Assembly: GCF_009363715.1 (NCBI RefSeq)
Contig: NZ_CP045404.1
Span: forward strand, 1,704,001 to 1,768,000
From: Roseovarius sp. THAF9
GTDB taxonomy: Bacteria > Pseudomonadota > Alphaproteobacteria > Rhodobacterales > Rhodobacteraceae
Direction of reading: 5' to 3'
DNA length: 64,000 bases
Positions within the stretch are counted from its first letter, which is position 1. Each line of letters starts with the position of its first letter. Below the pieces are notes generated by a model. It did not search any database. It worked only from the letters and a program-made list of their open reading frames with translations, and was not told where the DNA came from. Of the stretch, positions 47,021 through 56,651 are shown one piece after another. Both the position numbers and the translations under genes were made by a program.

Positions 47021-48688
47021 TCAGCCGGTGAAGCCGATCTTGTGCAGGTGGATCTCGTTCGAGGGATGCTTTTCCGCCCCCACGACCCGTCCATTGTGAT
47101 GGTTGTAAAGCGTGCGCCAATAGGGCTGGATGATCACGCCTTCCTCGCGCAGGATGGATTGAAGGCGTTCCATCGTCTGCCGCCGGGTGTCCACGTCGGG
47201 CACCGACAAGGCGCGGTCCAGCAGGCGGTCGAATTCTTCGTTGGCAAAGCCGGTCTCGTTCCACACGGCATCAGATCGGTAGGCGAGGTCGAGCACCTGC
47301 ACGCCCAAGGGGCGGTGGTTCCACTGGGTGAGCGAGAACGGATAGTCCCGCCAGTTCTGCCAGAAGGTGGCACCGGGCTGAACCGTGCGTCGCACGGTCA
47401 GGCCGGCGTCGCGCAGCTGCGCCGTGACCGCGTCGGCGGTGTTGCGCTGCCATTCGTCGTCTACGGTGATCAACTCGTGCGCGTAGCCCAGCATGCCGAT
47501 TTCCTCGAGGTCGGCGCGGGCCTGCGCGGCGTCAAACGGCGCCGGGCCAAGATCGGCATGGGCGGGGTGGATCGGGCTGACATGGTCGTTGGCGGCAACG
47601 GTGCCATACCCGGAATACCCCAGTTCGAGACAGGTCTCGTTGCGCACGGCCAGCGCCAGCGCCCGGCGCAGGGTGGCGTCGGCATAAGGGTAATCGCCGT
47701 TAAGCTCGGCCTTGGCATTGCCGCGGATGACGATGGTGGCGGTGCTTTCGGTCTCGGTCCGGGTCCAGCCGATGGCGTCCAGCACCTCGATGAAATTGCC
47801 GACGGATTCGTAGAGCAGGTCGACCTCGTCGGCCTCGACCGCGTCGATCCAGTTGGACGGGTTGGTGCCGAGGTCGATGAATTCCACCCGGTCCAGGTAA
47901 GGCCCCCCCAGAACGTCCGTACCCCACCAGTCGTGATCGGTGTTGCGCTCCAATACGCAGCGCTGGCCCACGACCAGCTCGACCGGGCGGAAGGGGCCTG
48001 TGCCAATGCCATGCTCGAACGGGTCGCCGCCGCCGTAGCTGGCATGCATCACCGCCGCCGGATAATCCGACAGGTTGGCCATGAGCGCGATATCGGGGGT
48101 GGCAAGCGTGAGCACCAGCGCGGTGTCATCGACGACCCGCACCGCATCATCGCGAATCTGGCCCGAGGCCGGATCGCAGAGGCTCTTGAGGCGAGAGGCC
48201 ATTGAATTGCCCTCGACGCTCGCGTCGCACCAGCGCTCGAGGTTTCGCGCCACGTCGCGGGCGGTGAACGGATCGCCGTTGTTCCACGTTACCCCGCCGC
48301 GCACGTTCAGGCGATACTCGGTCGCGTCTGAATTCACATCCCAGTTTTCGAGAAGCATCCCGCGCACGGTGCCGTCGCGGCCGTATTCCACGAGGTATTC
48401 CAGGAAACCGCGGGTCTGGTTGCCCATCTCGCTCCAGTCATAGGTGCGGGGATCGCGGAGTTCCTTGACGTTCTGCTGGATGCGCAACGTGCCGCCGGGC
48501 ACGATTTGGGCCGGGTCTTGGGCGTGTGCCGGGGCCGGCAGGCCGACCATCGACAGGGCCAGCGGCGCCGAGAGGCCGAGACCGCAGGCGCGGGTCAGAA
48601 ACTCGCGCCGGTCCATCGTGCCACGCCTCAGCGCGCGGTTCAGCGCGGGCAGGGCGGGATGCGGCGGGACGTCGGAGCGAGAGGACAT
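47021..48688 (-). CDS. Orphan ABC transporter substrate-binding protein (family 5)
   Basis: This protein of about 555 residues belongs to the oligopeptide/nickel-type solute-binding proteins. It has a twin-arginine signal (RREFL, residues 27-31 from the start at 48688) after a short basic N-terminal extension, as in many such proteins of this group. The mature part has the SBP_bac_5 layout, including PGGTLRIQQ and [21 protein letters not shown]. No permease or ATPase gene is nearby, so it must use a system encoded elsewhere. Neighbours are a cupin and an AraC regulator. Confidence 0.88.
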   Translation of the reverse strand: MSSRSDVPPHPALPALNRALRRGTMDRREFLTRACGLGLSAPLALSMVGLPAPAHAQDPAQIVPGGTLRIQQNVKELRDPRTYDWSEMGNQTRGFLEYLVEYGRDGTVRGMLLENWDVNSDATEYRLNVRGGVTWNNGDPFTARDVARNLERWCDASVEGNSMASRLKSLCDPASGQIRDDAVRVVDDTALVLTLATPDIALMANLSDYPAAVMHASYGGGDPFEHGIGTGPFRPVELVVGQRCVLERNTDHDWWGTDVLGGPYLDRVEFIDLGTNPSNWIDAVEADEVDLLYESVGNFIEVLDAIGWTRTETESTATIVIRGNAKAELNGDYPYADATLRRALALAVRNETCLELGYSGYGTVAANDHVSPIHPAHADLGPAPFDAAQARADLEEIGMLGYAHELITVDDEWQRNTADAVTAQLRDAGLTVRRTVQPGATFWQNWRDYPFSLTQWNHRPLGVQVLDLAYRSDAVWNETGFANEEFDRLLDRALSVPDVDTRRQTMERLQSILREEGVIIQPYWRTLYNHHNGRVVGAEKHPSNEIHLHKIGFTG

Positions 48689-48806
48689 TGGCGCGGGCCT
48701 TGAAACAAGCTTTGCGAATAGAAATGAGGCGTCGGGTTTCAGTTTCCATCCCGGCTGCGCGGAAATCAACCGGGTGGCGCTGAAATACCTGTGAAGCCGT
48801 GCAGTC

Positions 48807-49604
48807 TCAGGCCGCTTTGCGCGGGGCGGTGCGGCGCAGGTCCGAGGGCGATTTGCCCGTATGACGATGGATGAAGCGTGAGAAATAGGCCGCACTGCTG
48901 AAACCCAGCTCGGCCGCGACCTGGTTGGCGGGGCGGTCGGTGGTTTCGAGCTTGTCGCGGGCGGCGTGCAGGATCCGGCCCGTCAGCATGGCCGAGGCGG
49001 TCAGCCCGGCAGTGGACTTGCACACCCGGCTGAGATGCGTGGGCGTCACGCCAAGGTGGCGCGCCAGGTCCTGCATCGACGTGCCGGTGGTGTAGTCCCG
49101 CTCGATCAGCGCGGCATAGGCCTCGACCAGCCGGTGCGCGGCGGTGGGGTCGGCGACCTCGTCATTGGTGCTGAGCATGGCGCGGCGCAGCCAGACCGTC
49201 AGAAGCTGGGCATGGGCGGTCATCGCCTCGTCCATGAAGTTTCGGGCCTCGTTCTGTTCGCGCTGCATGGTCTCCAAGAGCGTGGTCAGGTCGGCCTGCG
49301 CCCGCGGGTCGCGGACGCGCAGCAGCACCGGCTCGTCCGGCATGAGGATGCCGGTCCGGGGCGGGATGCGGCAAGCGAGACCGAAGCTTTGCGATCCGGG
49401 ATCGAGCGCGAAAAGCGCGCCGGCGGGCAGCACGAGCGCGGTATGCACCGCCAGCCCGCGCCGCCGACCGCCGATCAGGCAGCGCCCTTGTCCGCGGGTG
49501 ATCCACAGGAACACGTGGTAGGGGTCGCTATGCGGCAGGCTGGCGCGCCATGCGCCCGGTCCGATCCACTGCGCGAGCGTTTGGAGTTGCGGATGGGATG
49601 TCAC
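48807..49604 (-). CDS. AraC-family transcriptional regulator
   Basis: This 265-residue regulator has an N-terminal cupin-like ligand domain ([32 protein letters not shown]). The C-terminal double helix-turn-helix ([22 protein letters not shown] and [29 protein letters not shown]) is classic AraC/XylS. I chose GTG 49604 because the upstream 39 codons are unlike family starts. It sits upstream of the orphan substrate-binding gene on the same strand, so it is the likely regulator of that gene and the cupin. Confidence 0.88.
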   Translation of the reverse strand: MTSHPQLQTLAQWIGPGAWRASLPHSDPYHVFLWITRGQGRCLIGGRRRGLAVHTALVLPAGALFALDPGSQSFGLACRIPPRTGILMPDEPVLLRVRDPRAQADLTTLLETMQREQNEARNFMDEAMTAHAQLLTVWLRRAMLSTNDEVADPTAAHRLVEAYAALIERDYTTGTSMQDLARHLGVTPTHLSRVCKSTAGLTASAMLTGRILHAARDKLETTDRPANQVAAELGFSSAAYFSRFIHRHTGKSPSDLRRTAPRKAA

Positions 49605-49701
49605 TGTCCGGAACCTCGATTGTCGTGATTCTGCACGGATGGCGCAGGGTTTCCATCGAATTGAGGTCAGGAATGTCCGATTCTGTACAGGGGTTACAAG
49701 A

Positions 49702-50583
49702 TCAAAGCGTGGCGGCGGCAAGGGTTTGCCAGTTTTTCATGCGGGCGCGGAACCAGCTGCGCTGGCGCTTGGCATATTGCCTTGTGGCGATGATGGCGGC
49801 TTCGCGCGCCGCATCGAGCGTCATCTCCCCCTTGAGATGGGCGATGAGTTCAGGCGCGCCGATGGCCTTGGAGGATTGATGCGCGGGTGACCATGTGGCG
49901 AGGTTATCGCGCGCCTCGTTCAGCGCGCCCGCGTCGAGCATCAGATCGAAGCGGCGTTCGATTCGCGGGGTCAGCCAGTCCTTGGGCGCGTCGATCAGCA
50001 GGCAGGTGGCGTTGTCGGGCGGCAGGAGCGGGGGCGGTGTGGCGTCCTGCCATCGGGCCAGGGGCGTGCCGGTGGCGCGCTGTACCTCCCAGGCGCGCTG
50101 GACGCGCATCGGGTTGACGGTGTCGATGCGCGACCGGGTTTCCGGGTCGAGATCGTCCAGCAGGCTTGCCAAGCCCTTGACCGCAAGCTGCGCGTCTGCT
50201 TCGGCCCTGATTTCGGGTGGGGTGGCGGGGATCTCGGCCAGCCCTTCGGTCAGGGCCGAAAAGTAGAGACCGGTGCCGCCGATGATGATCGGGCGGGGAC
50301 CGTCCCGCAGCAACGGTGCGAGGTCGCGCAGCCAATGGCCGACGGAATAGGCGGCATCGCCCGGCACATGACCGTAGAGCGCGTGGGGCGCGCGGGCTTC
50401 CTCGTCCGGTGCGGGGCGGGCGGTCAGGATGCGCCAGTTGGCGAAGACCTGCAGCGCGTCGGCATTGATGATCCGCCCGCCGTCGCGTTCCGCCAGGGCC
50501 AGCGCCAGGGCGGACTTGCCCGAGGCGGTGGGACCGGCGATCAGCACGGGCCGGTCGGAAGGGATATCGGGAAGGGCGGTCAT
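49702..50583 (-). CDS. miaA: tRNA dimethylallyltransferase
   Basis: MiaA transfers a dimethylallyl group to A37 of tRNAs reading UNN codons. The 293-residue protein starts with P-loop [19 protein letters not shown], followed by [29 protein letters not shown] and the C-terminal [14 protein letters not shown]. Full length. It is divergent from pyrH with 176 bases between the starts. Confidence 0.97.
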   Translation of the reverse strand: MTALPDIPSDRPVLIAGPTASGKSALALALAERDGGRIINADALQVFANWRILTARPAPDEEARAPHALYGHVPGDAAYSVGHWLRDLAPLLRDGPRPIIIGGTGLYFSALTEGLAEIPATPPEIRAEADAQLAVKGLASLLDDLDPETRSRIDTVNPMRVQRAWEVQRATGTPLARWQDATPPPLLPPDNATCLLIDAPKDWLTPRIERRFDLMLDAGALNEARDNLATWSPAHQSSKAIGAPELIAHLKGEMTLDAAREAAIIATRQYAKRQRSWFRARMKNWQTLAAATL

Positions 50584-50759
50584 GGCCTCCGTTTAGGACG
50601 TTTCTGCGCCGGTTTTAAGCGCCTTGCGGCGAAATTCGCGCGACGGGTCCGGCGCGGGCCGGTTTGACGATTGAACCCGGGAGCATTTTCGCCCATTTTG
50701 CGCGCCAAGAGACGACCCGCACCGGGACCGTTCCAAGACCGCGCATAAGGAGCCGCCCC

Positions 50760-51491
50760 ATGCCAGACGCCGACGCCCCCGAGACCACGTTCAAGCGGGT
50801 CCTGCTGAAAATCTCCGGCGAGGCGCTGATGGGCGACGCGAGCTATGGGCTGAACCCGCCGACGGTGGAGCGGATCGCACGCGAAGTGAAATCGGTCCAC
50901 GACATGGGGGTCGAGATCTGCATGGTGATCGGCGGCGGCAACATCTTTCGCGGGCTGCAAGGCTCGGCGCAGGGGATGGAGCGGACGACCGCCGATTACA
51001 TGGGGATGCTGGCCACGGTGATGAACGCGCTGGCCATGCAAAGCGCGCTGGAAAAGCTGGGCGTCTTCTGCCGGGTGATCACGGCCATTCGCATGGACGA
51101 GGTGGCCGAGCCCTATATCCGTCGCCGCGCGGTACGTCATCTGGAGAAAAAGCGGGTCTGCATTTTTGCCGCCGGCACCGGCAACCCCTATTTCACCACC
51201 GATACGGCGGCCACGCTGCGCGCCAACGAAATGGCATGCGAGGCGATCTTCAAGGGCACCAAGGTGGACGGGGTCTATGACAAGGACCCGATGAAAAACG
51301 ACGACGCCAAGCGGTTCGACGAGGTCAGCTATGACGAGGTGCTAGCCAAGCACCTGGGCGTCATGGATGCCAGCGCCATCGCGCTGGCGCGGGACAACAG
51401 CTTGCCGATCATCGTCTTCAGCCTGGACGAGCCCGGCGGCTTCCGGTCGATCCTTGACGGGACAGGCACATATACCAAGGTGGGCGGCTAG
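50760..51491 (+). CDS. pyrH: UMP kinase
   Basis: PyrH phosphorylates UMP to UDP. The 243-residue amino-acid-kinase-fold protein has [41 protein letters not shown] and [13 protein letters not shown]. Start at 50760 has AAGGA at 50747-50751; an in-frame start at 50664 was rejected as not conserved. It begins the pyrH-frr-uppS-cdsA-dxr-rseP run. rpsB and tsf, which often precede it, are not here. Confidence 0.97.
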   Translation: MPDADAPETTFKRVLLKISGEALMGDASYGLNPPTVERIAREVKSVHDMGVEICMVIGGGNIFRGLQGSAQGMERTTADYMGMLATVMNALAMQSALEKLGVFCRVITAIRMDEVAEPYIRRRAVRHLEKKRVCIFAAGTGNPYFTTDTAATLRANEMACEAIFKGTKVDGVYDKDPMKNDDAKRFDEVSYDEVLAKHLGVMDASAIALARDNSLPIIVFSLDEPGGFRSILDGTGTYTKVGG

Positions 51492-51613
51492 GATCGTCTG
51501 CGCGAAATCCACACGAAACCTGAGGCTCTCGTACGGGACTGAGCCCTATACAATCGACGCGACTTGCCGGTATAGAGGCAAGACCATCGTTCGGCAGAAC
51601 CAAGGGAATTAAG

Positions 51614-52177
51614 ATGAGCGACGACTTCGAACTGGACACCAAGGACCTGGAGCGCCGGATGGAGGGCGCGATGAGCAGCCTGCGCACGGAATTCGCCTCG
51701 CTCCGGACGGGCCGGGCCTCGGCCTCGATGCTGGAGCCGGTGATGGTGGACGCCTATGGCGCGATGACCCCGATCAACCAGGTGGGCACGGTCAATGTGC
51801 CCGAGCCGCGCATGGTCACGGTCAATGTCTGGGACAAGGGCCTTGTGAACAAGGTGGAAAAGGCCATCCGCGAAAGCGGGCTGGGCATCAACCCGCAGAT
51901 GAACGGAACGATCATCATGCTGCCCATCCCCGAGCTGAACGAGGAGCGGCGCAAGGAACTGACCAAGGTCGCCGCGCAATACTCCGAGAACGCCCGGGTG
52001 GCCATTCGCAACGTGCGCCGCGACGGGATGGACCAGATCAAGAAGGCCAAGGCCGACGGCATGTCCGAGGATGACCAGAAATTCTGGGAAAACGAGGTGC
52101 AGGAGATGACCAACCAGCACATCAAGGCCGTGGACGAGGCGCTGGAGGCCAAGCAGGCCGAAATCATGCAGGTCTGA
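51614..52177 (+). CDS. frr: Ribosome recycling factor
   Basis: This 187-residue protein splits post-termination ribosomes with EF-G. Family segments are [55 protein letters not shown] and the C-terminal three-helix bundle ([19 protein letters not shown]). AAGGGAATTAAG precedes the ATG. It lies 122 bases after pyrH and is followed by uppS at 2 bases. Confidence 0.98.
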   Translation: MSDDFELDTKDLERRMEGAMSSLRTEFASLRTGRASASMLEPVMVDAYGAMTPINQVGTVNVPEPRMVTVNVWDKGLVNKVEKAIRESGLGINPQMNGTIIMLPIPELNEERRKELTKVAAQYSENARVAIRNVRRDGMDQIKKAKADGMSEDDQKFWENEVQEMTNQHIKAVDEALEAKQAEIMQV

Positions 52178-52179
52178 CA

Positions 52180-52920
52180 ATGGCAGAGGCGCGCGACATG
52201 CAGGAGACATCTGCCGGACGGGGTCCGCGCCATGTGGCGATCATCATGGACGGCAATGGCCGTTGGGCGCAAAAGCGCGGGCGGCCGCGCCTGTTCGGGC
52301 ACCATGCTGGGGCCCGCCGAGTGAAGGAGATCGTGACCGCTTGTCCCGATTTCGGGGTGGAGTATGTCACGATCTTCGCCTTCTCGACCGAGAACTGGAA
52401 GCGTACCCAGACCGAAGTGGCCGGGCTGATGAGCCTCTTTCGCCGCTATATCATGAAGGAAATGCAGGAATTCGTACGCGAGAACGTGCGCGTGCGGTTC
52501 ATCGGCGACCGTCCGCGGCTGGACGCCAAGCTGCGCCGGCTGATGGACGATGCCGAGGCGATGACTCAAGGATGCACCGGCACGAACCTGACGATCGCGC
52601 TGAACTATGGCGGGCGCGACGAGGTGAGCCGTGCCACGCAGCGCTTGGCCCGCGACGTGGCCGAAGGCCGGCTATGCCCCGAGGACGTGAACGAGGAAAC
52701 CTTGCCCAAGTATCTTGATACCTGCGTGCTGCCCGATCCCGACCTGGTGATCCGTACCTCGGGCGAGGCGCGGATCTCGAACTTTCTGCTGTGGCAGTCG
52801 GCCTATGCGGAATACGAGTTCATCGACACGCTCTGGCCCGATTTCACGCCGGATATCTTCGGCGAGCTGCTGCGCGGCTACGGCGCGCGCGACCGGCGGT
52901 TCGGGGCCGTGACCGCATGA
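52180..52920 (+). CDS. uppS: Undecaprenyl (polyprenyl) diphosphate synthase
   Basis: This 246-residue cis-prenyltransferase makes the lipid carrier for peptidoglycan. Markers are HVAIIMDGNGRWAQKRG, FAFSTENWKRT, ALNYGGRDEVSRA and RTSGEARISNFLLWQSAYAEYEF. The stop overlaps the cdsA start (ATGA). Start 52180 is 2 bases past frr, with upstream codons supporting coupling. Confidence 0.97.
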   Translation: MAEARDMQETSAGRGPRHVAIIMDGNGRWAQKRGRPRLFGHHAGARRVKEIVTACPDFGVEYVTIFAFSTENWKRTQTEVAGLMSLFRRYIMKEMQEFVRENVRVRFIGDRPRLDAKLRRLMDDAEAMTQGCTGTNLTIALNYGGRDEVSRATQRLARDVAEGRLCPEDVNEETLPKYLDTCVLPDPDLVIRTSGEARISNFLLWQSAYAEYEFIDTLWPDFTPDIFGELLRGYGARDRRFGAVTA

Positions 52921-53702
52921 GCGCAGCCGGCGCGAAGTGGTCCGACCTGCGCCGGCGGGCGCTGTCGGGCGTGCTGATGCTGGTGCTGGGGGCGTTCGGC
53001 GTCTACCAGGGTGGGCTTTTTTTTATTGTGATGGTCTGTGCCATATGTGGCGCCATGGTATGGGAAACCGCGCGCATGTTCGCCACCCGTCAGGCCGTGG
53101 GCCTTGGCATCGCCGCCGCGGTGGTGATGCTCGCGCTGAATTTCCTGCCCGGCACCTTTGCGCTGCCCTTGATGCTGGGGCTGGCGCTGGTGGCGGCCAG
53201 CCAGACCGCCGAGGACGGGCCGCTGGCCTTTCTCGTGATCTCTTGGGTGCTGCTGGCCTGTTTTGCGCTGCTCTGGGTGCGGGCGGGGCATGAAACGCTT
53301 TGGATTCTTTGGCTGATCCTGGTCGTCATCGCCTCGGACGTGGCGGGGTATTTCGCCGGGCGGATGCTGGGCGGGCCGAAGTTCTGGCCGCGCTTCAGCC
53401 CCAAGAAAACCTGGTCCGGCACCATCGCGGGCTGGCTTCTGGCCGGGATCGTGGGGCTGTTCTTTCTTCAACCCTTGGGCATGGGGCTGGAACTGATACC
53501 GATGTCTATGCTGGCGGGCTTTGCCGGGCAGATGGGCGACATCGCCGAAAGCGCTGTGAAGCGCCGCAAGGGGATCAAGGACAGCTCCAGCCTCATTCCC
53601 GGGCATGGCGGCGTCTTCGACCGGTTTGACGCCATGCTGGGCGGCAGCGCCGCCGCGCTGCTGTTCTGGGCGGTAGGCCTGATGCCGGGGGCGGGCGGAT
53701 GA
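52917..53702 (+). CDS. cdsA: Phosphatidate cytidylyltransferase
   Basis: CdsA makes CDP-diacylglycerol for phospholipids. The 261-residue polytopic protein has the family signature in AVKRRKGIKDSSSLIPGHGGVFDRFDAM at the C-terminus and about seven membrane segments. Shorter than some relatives but complete. ATG 52917 overlaps the uppS stop; the stop overlaps the dxr start. Confidence 0.96.
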   Translation: MSAAGAKWSDLRRRALSGVLMLVLGAFGVYQGGLFFIVMVCAICGAMVWETARMFATRQAVGLGIAAAVVMLALNFLPGTFALPLMLGLALVAASQTAEDGPLAFLVISWVLLACFALLWVRAGHETLWILWLILVVIASDVAGYFAGRMLGGPKFWPRFSPKKTWSGTIAGWLLAGIVGLFFLQPLGMGLELIPMSMLAGFAGQMGDIAESAVKRRKGIKDSSSLIPGHGGVFDRFDAMLGGSAAALLFWAVGLMPGAGG

Positions 53703-54871
53703 AGCGGATCAGCATCCTGGGCGCCACCGGCTCGGTCGGGCAGAACACGCTGAGCTTGATACAAGGCGAGCGCGACCAGTTTCGCGTCGTGGCTTTGACC
53801 GGGGGGCGCAACATCGCGCAACTGGCGCAGGACGCTATCGCCTGCGACGCCGAGATTGCCGTCACCGCCCATGAAAGCCTGCTGGACGACCTGCGCGCCG
53901 CGTTGCGCGGCACCGATATCGAGGCCGCCGCCGGCGCGACCGCGCTGACCGAAGCGGCCGCGCGGCCCGCCGACTGGGTGATGTCGGCCATCGTCGGCTT
54001 TGCCGGGCTGGCACCGGGGCTGGCGGCGTTGAACGAAGGCACGACACTGGCGCTGGCCAACAAGGAATCTCTGGTCGCCGCCGGTCAGCTTCTGATGGGC
54101 ACGGCGCGGCGGGCGGGCGCCCGCATCCTGCCCGTGGACAGCGAACATTCCGGTATCTTCCAGGCGCTGGTTGGCGAGGATGCCGCCGCCGTGCGGCGCA
54201 TCATCATCACCGCCAGCGGCGGCGCGTTCCGTGACTGGCCGCTGGAGCAGCTTATCCACGCCACCCCCGCCGAGGCCGCGACCCATCCCAACTGGGACAT
54301 GGGCCAGCGGATCACCATCGACAGCGCCTCGATGTTCAACAAGGCGATGGAAATGATCGAGACGCGCGAGTTCTTCGGCGTCGCCCCCGACCAGATCGAG
54401 GTTTTGATCCATCCCGAATCCCTGGTGCACGCGATGGTGCATTACGTGGACGGCGCGGTAATGGGCCATATGGGGCCGCACGACATGCGCCACGCCATAG
54501 GGTACGCGCTGAACTGGCCCGAGCGGCGCGACCTGCCGGTCGCGGCGCTGGATCTTGCCGCCACCGGCACGCTCAGTTTTCAGACGCCGGACACAGAGCG
54601 GTTTCCGGCTCTGCGCCTGGCGCGCGAGGTGATGGAGTCGCGTGGCCTGATGGGGGCGGTGTTCAACGGCGCCAAGGAACGGGCGCTGGACCATTTCATC
54701 GCCGGAAAGATCGGCTTCATGCAGATGAACGGAATCGTCGAAGAGGTGTTGGCGCGGCTTGCCGAGCATGACAAGATCGCGCAAAGGCCGATGACCCTTG
54801 ATACAACAGCCCGCGCGGACCATCTGGCAAGGATGTATGTCGACAGCGTGGCGAAAGAGCAGGACGGATAA
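53699..54871 (+). CDS. dxr: 1-deoxy-D-xylulose-5-phosphate reductoisomerase
   Basis: Dxr is the second enzyme of the MEP isoprenoid pathway. The 390-residue protein has the NADPH motif ILGATGSVGQNTL, the substrate/metal region LPVDSEHSGIFQAL, HPNWDMGQRITIDSASMFNKAMEMIE and PESLVHAMVHYVDGAV. Its location between cdsA and rseP is conserved. It overlaps cdsA by 4 bases. Confidence 0.98.
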   Translation: MKRISILGATGSVGQNTLSLIQGERDQFRVVALTGGRNIAQLAQDAIACDAEIAVTAHESLLDDLRAALRGTDIEAAAGATALTEAAARPADWVMSAIVGFAGLAPGLAALNEGTTLALANKESLVAAGQLLMGTARRAGARILPVDSEHSGIFQALVGEDAAAVRRIIITASGGAFRDWPLEQLIHATPAEAATHPNWDMGQRITIDSASMFNKAMEMIETREFFGVAPDQIEVLIHPESLVHAMVHYVDGAVMGHMGPHDMRHAIGYALNWPERRDLPVAALDLAATGTLSFQTPDTERFPALRLAREVMESRGLMGAVFNGAKERALDHFIAGKIGFMQMNGIVEEVLARLAEHDKIAQRPMTLDTTARADHLARMYVDSVAKEQDG

Positions 54872-54877
54872 CAGACC

Positions 54878-56239
54878 TTGGACGGAATAAACTTTCTCCC
54901 GCAATTCGGTGGCCTTGCCCTGACCCTTCTGGCCTTTCTCGCCGCCCTATCGGTGATCGTGGCGATCCACGAATACGGCCACTACATCGTCGGGCGCTGG
55001 TGCGGGATCAAGGCGGATGTTTTCTCGCTGGGCTTCGGGCCGGTGCTGTTCAGCCGCGTGGACAAGCACGGCACGCGCTGGCAATTGGCGGCGCTGCCCT
55101 TTGGCGGCTACGTCAAGTTCATGGGCGACGCGAATGCCGCCAGCGGCACCAGTGACGGCAGCGTCGCTGAAATGCCGCCCGAGGAGAAGCGCAAGACCAT
55201 GCTGGGCGCGCCGCTCTGGGCGCGGACGCTGACTGTGGCGGCGGGGCCGGTCTTCAATTTCATCCTGTCGATCCTTGTCTTCGGCGCCATCATGATGAGC
55301 CAGGGCAAGGTGACCGAACCTTACGTGATCTCGGATCTGCGCCCGCTGCCTTTCGACGGTGTCACGCTGCAACAGGGCGACGAATTGCTGGCGATCGAGG
55401 GGCGCGAGATCCCGACGATGATCAACATGGACGAAGCCGACGAGGAAGCGTTCCGCGCCTTTATCGACGCGCTGCCGCGGGAGCCTTTGCTGAGCTACGA
55501 GGTGCGTCGCGATGGCGAGGTCATCGAGGCGATGGGCCCGCACCCGCAGCCGCCGCTTGTCACGCAGCTGTCGCCGCGCTCGGCGGCGTTCGAATCGGGG
55601 TTGAAGCAAAAAGACGTGATCGTCGGCCTCGAAGGCGAGCGCATCTATGCCTTCAACGAACTCAAGGACGTGGTCGAGGGCTCGGACGGGGCAACGTTGG
55701 CGCTGGACGTGTGGCGCGATGGCGAGGTGATGGATTTTGACCTGACTCCACGCAGGGTGGACGAACCGCAGGAAGACGGCGGGTTCGAGACGAACTGGCG
55801 GATCGGCATCGTCGGTGGTTTGCCCTACGAGTTGCAAACCGGGCCGCGCGGCTTTGGCGAATCCCTGTCGGGCGCCGTGGCACAGACCTGGGCCGTGATC
55901 TCAGGCTCGATTTCGGGCCTCTATCACATGATCACGGGCGCGATCAGCAGTTGCAACATGTCCGGGCCCATCGGCATCGCAGAGGTGTCGGGCGCCATGG
56001 CCAGCCAGGGCGTGGACAGCTTCATCTGGTTCATCGCGGTGCTGTCGACCGCCGTCGGCCTGCTGAACCTGTTCCCGATCCCTGTTCTGGATGGCGGGCA
56101 CCTGGTGTTTTACGCCTATGAGGCCGTGGCGGGACGCCCGCCCAGCGACCGGGCGCTGCGGATCATGATGACCGTGGGCCTGACGCTGGTGCTGGGGGTG
56201 ATGCTGTTCGCCTTGTTCAACGACATTTTCTGTCCTTGA
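54878..56239 (+). CDS. rseP: Site-2 intramembrane zinc protease RseP
   Basis: This 453-residue membrane protease has active-site HEYGH at residues 31-35 inside the first membrane helix, the PDZ-like region in the middle (residues ~140-330) and the third ligand site NLFPIPVLDGGHLVFY. In alphaproteobacteria it cleaves anti-sigma factors and signal-peptide remnants. The start appears to be TTG at 54878, 6 bases after dxr; no ATG or GTG exists before HEYGH that fits. Confidence 0.95.
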   Translation: MDGINFLPQFGGLALTLLAFLAALSVIVAIHEYGHYIVGRWCGIKADVFSLGFGPVLFSRVDKHGTRWQLAALPFGGYVKFMGDANAASGTSDGSVAEMPPEEKRKTMLGAPLWARTLTVAAGPVFNFILSILVFGAIMMSQGKVTEPYVISDLRPLPFDGVTLQQGDELLAIEGREIPTMINMDEADEEAFRAFIDALPREPLLSYEVRRDGEVIEAMGPHPQPPLVTQLSPRSAAFESGLKQKDVIVGLEGERIYAFNELKDVVEGSDGATLALDVWRDGEVMDFDLTPRRVDEPQEDGGFETNWRIGIVGGLPYELQTGPRGFGESLSGAVAQTWAVISGSISGLYHMITGAISSCNMSGPIGIAEVSGAMASQGVDSFIWFIAVLSTAVGLLNLFPIPVLDGGHLVFYAYEAVAGRPPSDRALRIMMTVGLTLVLGVMLFALFNDIFCP

Positions 56240-56401
56240 CCGGACCGCTGTGCGACGCCGCCTGAGGGGCGCGGGGCAGGGAAGGGCGCGGCGGGAGCGC
56301 CGTCATGGAATTGCCATAATTCCTGCCCGACTATCGTCACAAAGAAATCGGATAACTGCGGGTACTGCCTGACTGAATACGAATCGAAAGCCCGAAATCA
56401 C

Positions 56402-56527
56402 ATGCAACACGTTCTGAACGGATATCGCGGGATGACCCTGTTGGTGAATCTCAACTGGGATCGCATTCTTTATCTTGCCACCATCGCTGTCGCCCTGTGG
56501 GCTGGCGCGTTCGTCGGTTCGCTCTGA
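56402..56527 (+). CDS. Membrane microprotein (41 residues)
   Basis: The frame encodes MQHVLNGYRGMTLLVNLNWD and then a hydrophobic segment (about residues 21-41, ILYLATIAVALWAGAFVGSL). A single-pass membrane protein is predicted. I think a similar small protein recurs in Rhodobacteraceae, but only from memory. Shine-Dalgarno is weak. It sits in the gap between rseP and bamA, so an envelope role is possible. The function is unknown. Confidence 0.6.
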   Translation: MQHVLNGYRGMTLLVNLNWDRILYLATIAVALWAGAFVGSL

Positions 56528-56588
56528 AGCGTGGCGCCCGGGCTGCGGCCAGGAGGTCGCAGTCGCTTAAAAATTTCCCATACTCGTT

Positions 56589-56617
56589 TTGACAACCCCC
56601 ACCGGACCCGGTAGTGC
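56589..56617 (+). promoter_or_regulatory. Weak candidate promoter of bamA
   Basis: TTGACA (56589-56594, perfect -35) is followed after 17 bases by TAGTGC (56612-56617), a poor -10. It lies 35 bases before the bamA ATG. The first element is convincing; the second is not. Confidence 0.35.
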
Positions 56618-56651
56618 TTTTGGCCACTGGGATGGCTGATTGGGTTCGCTA

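Noticed and set aside
56301..56323. GGAATT/AATTCC hairpin after rseP.
   Set aside because: Only six pairs and no T-run; too little to call a terminator or operator.
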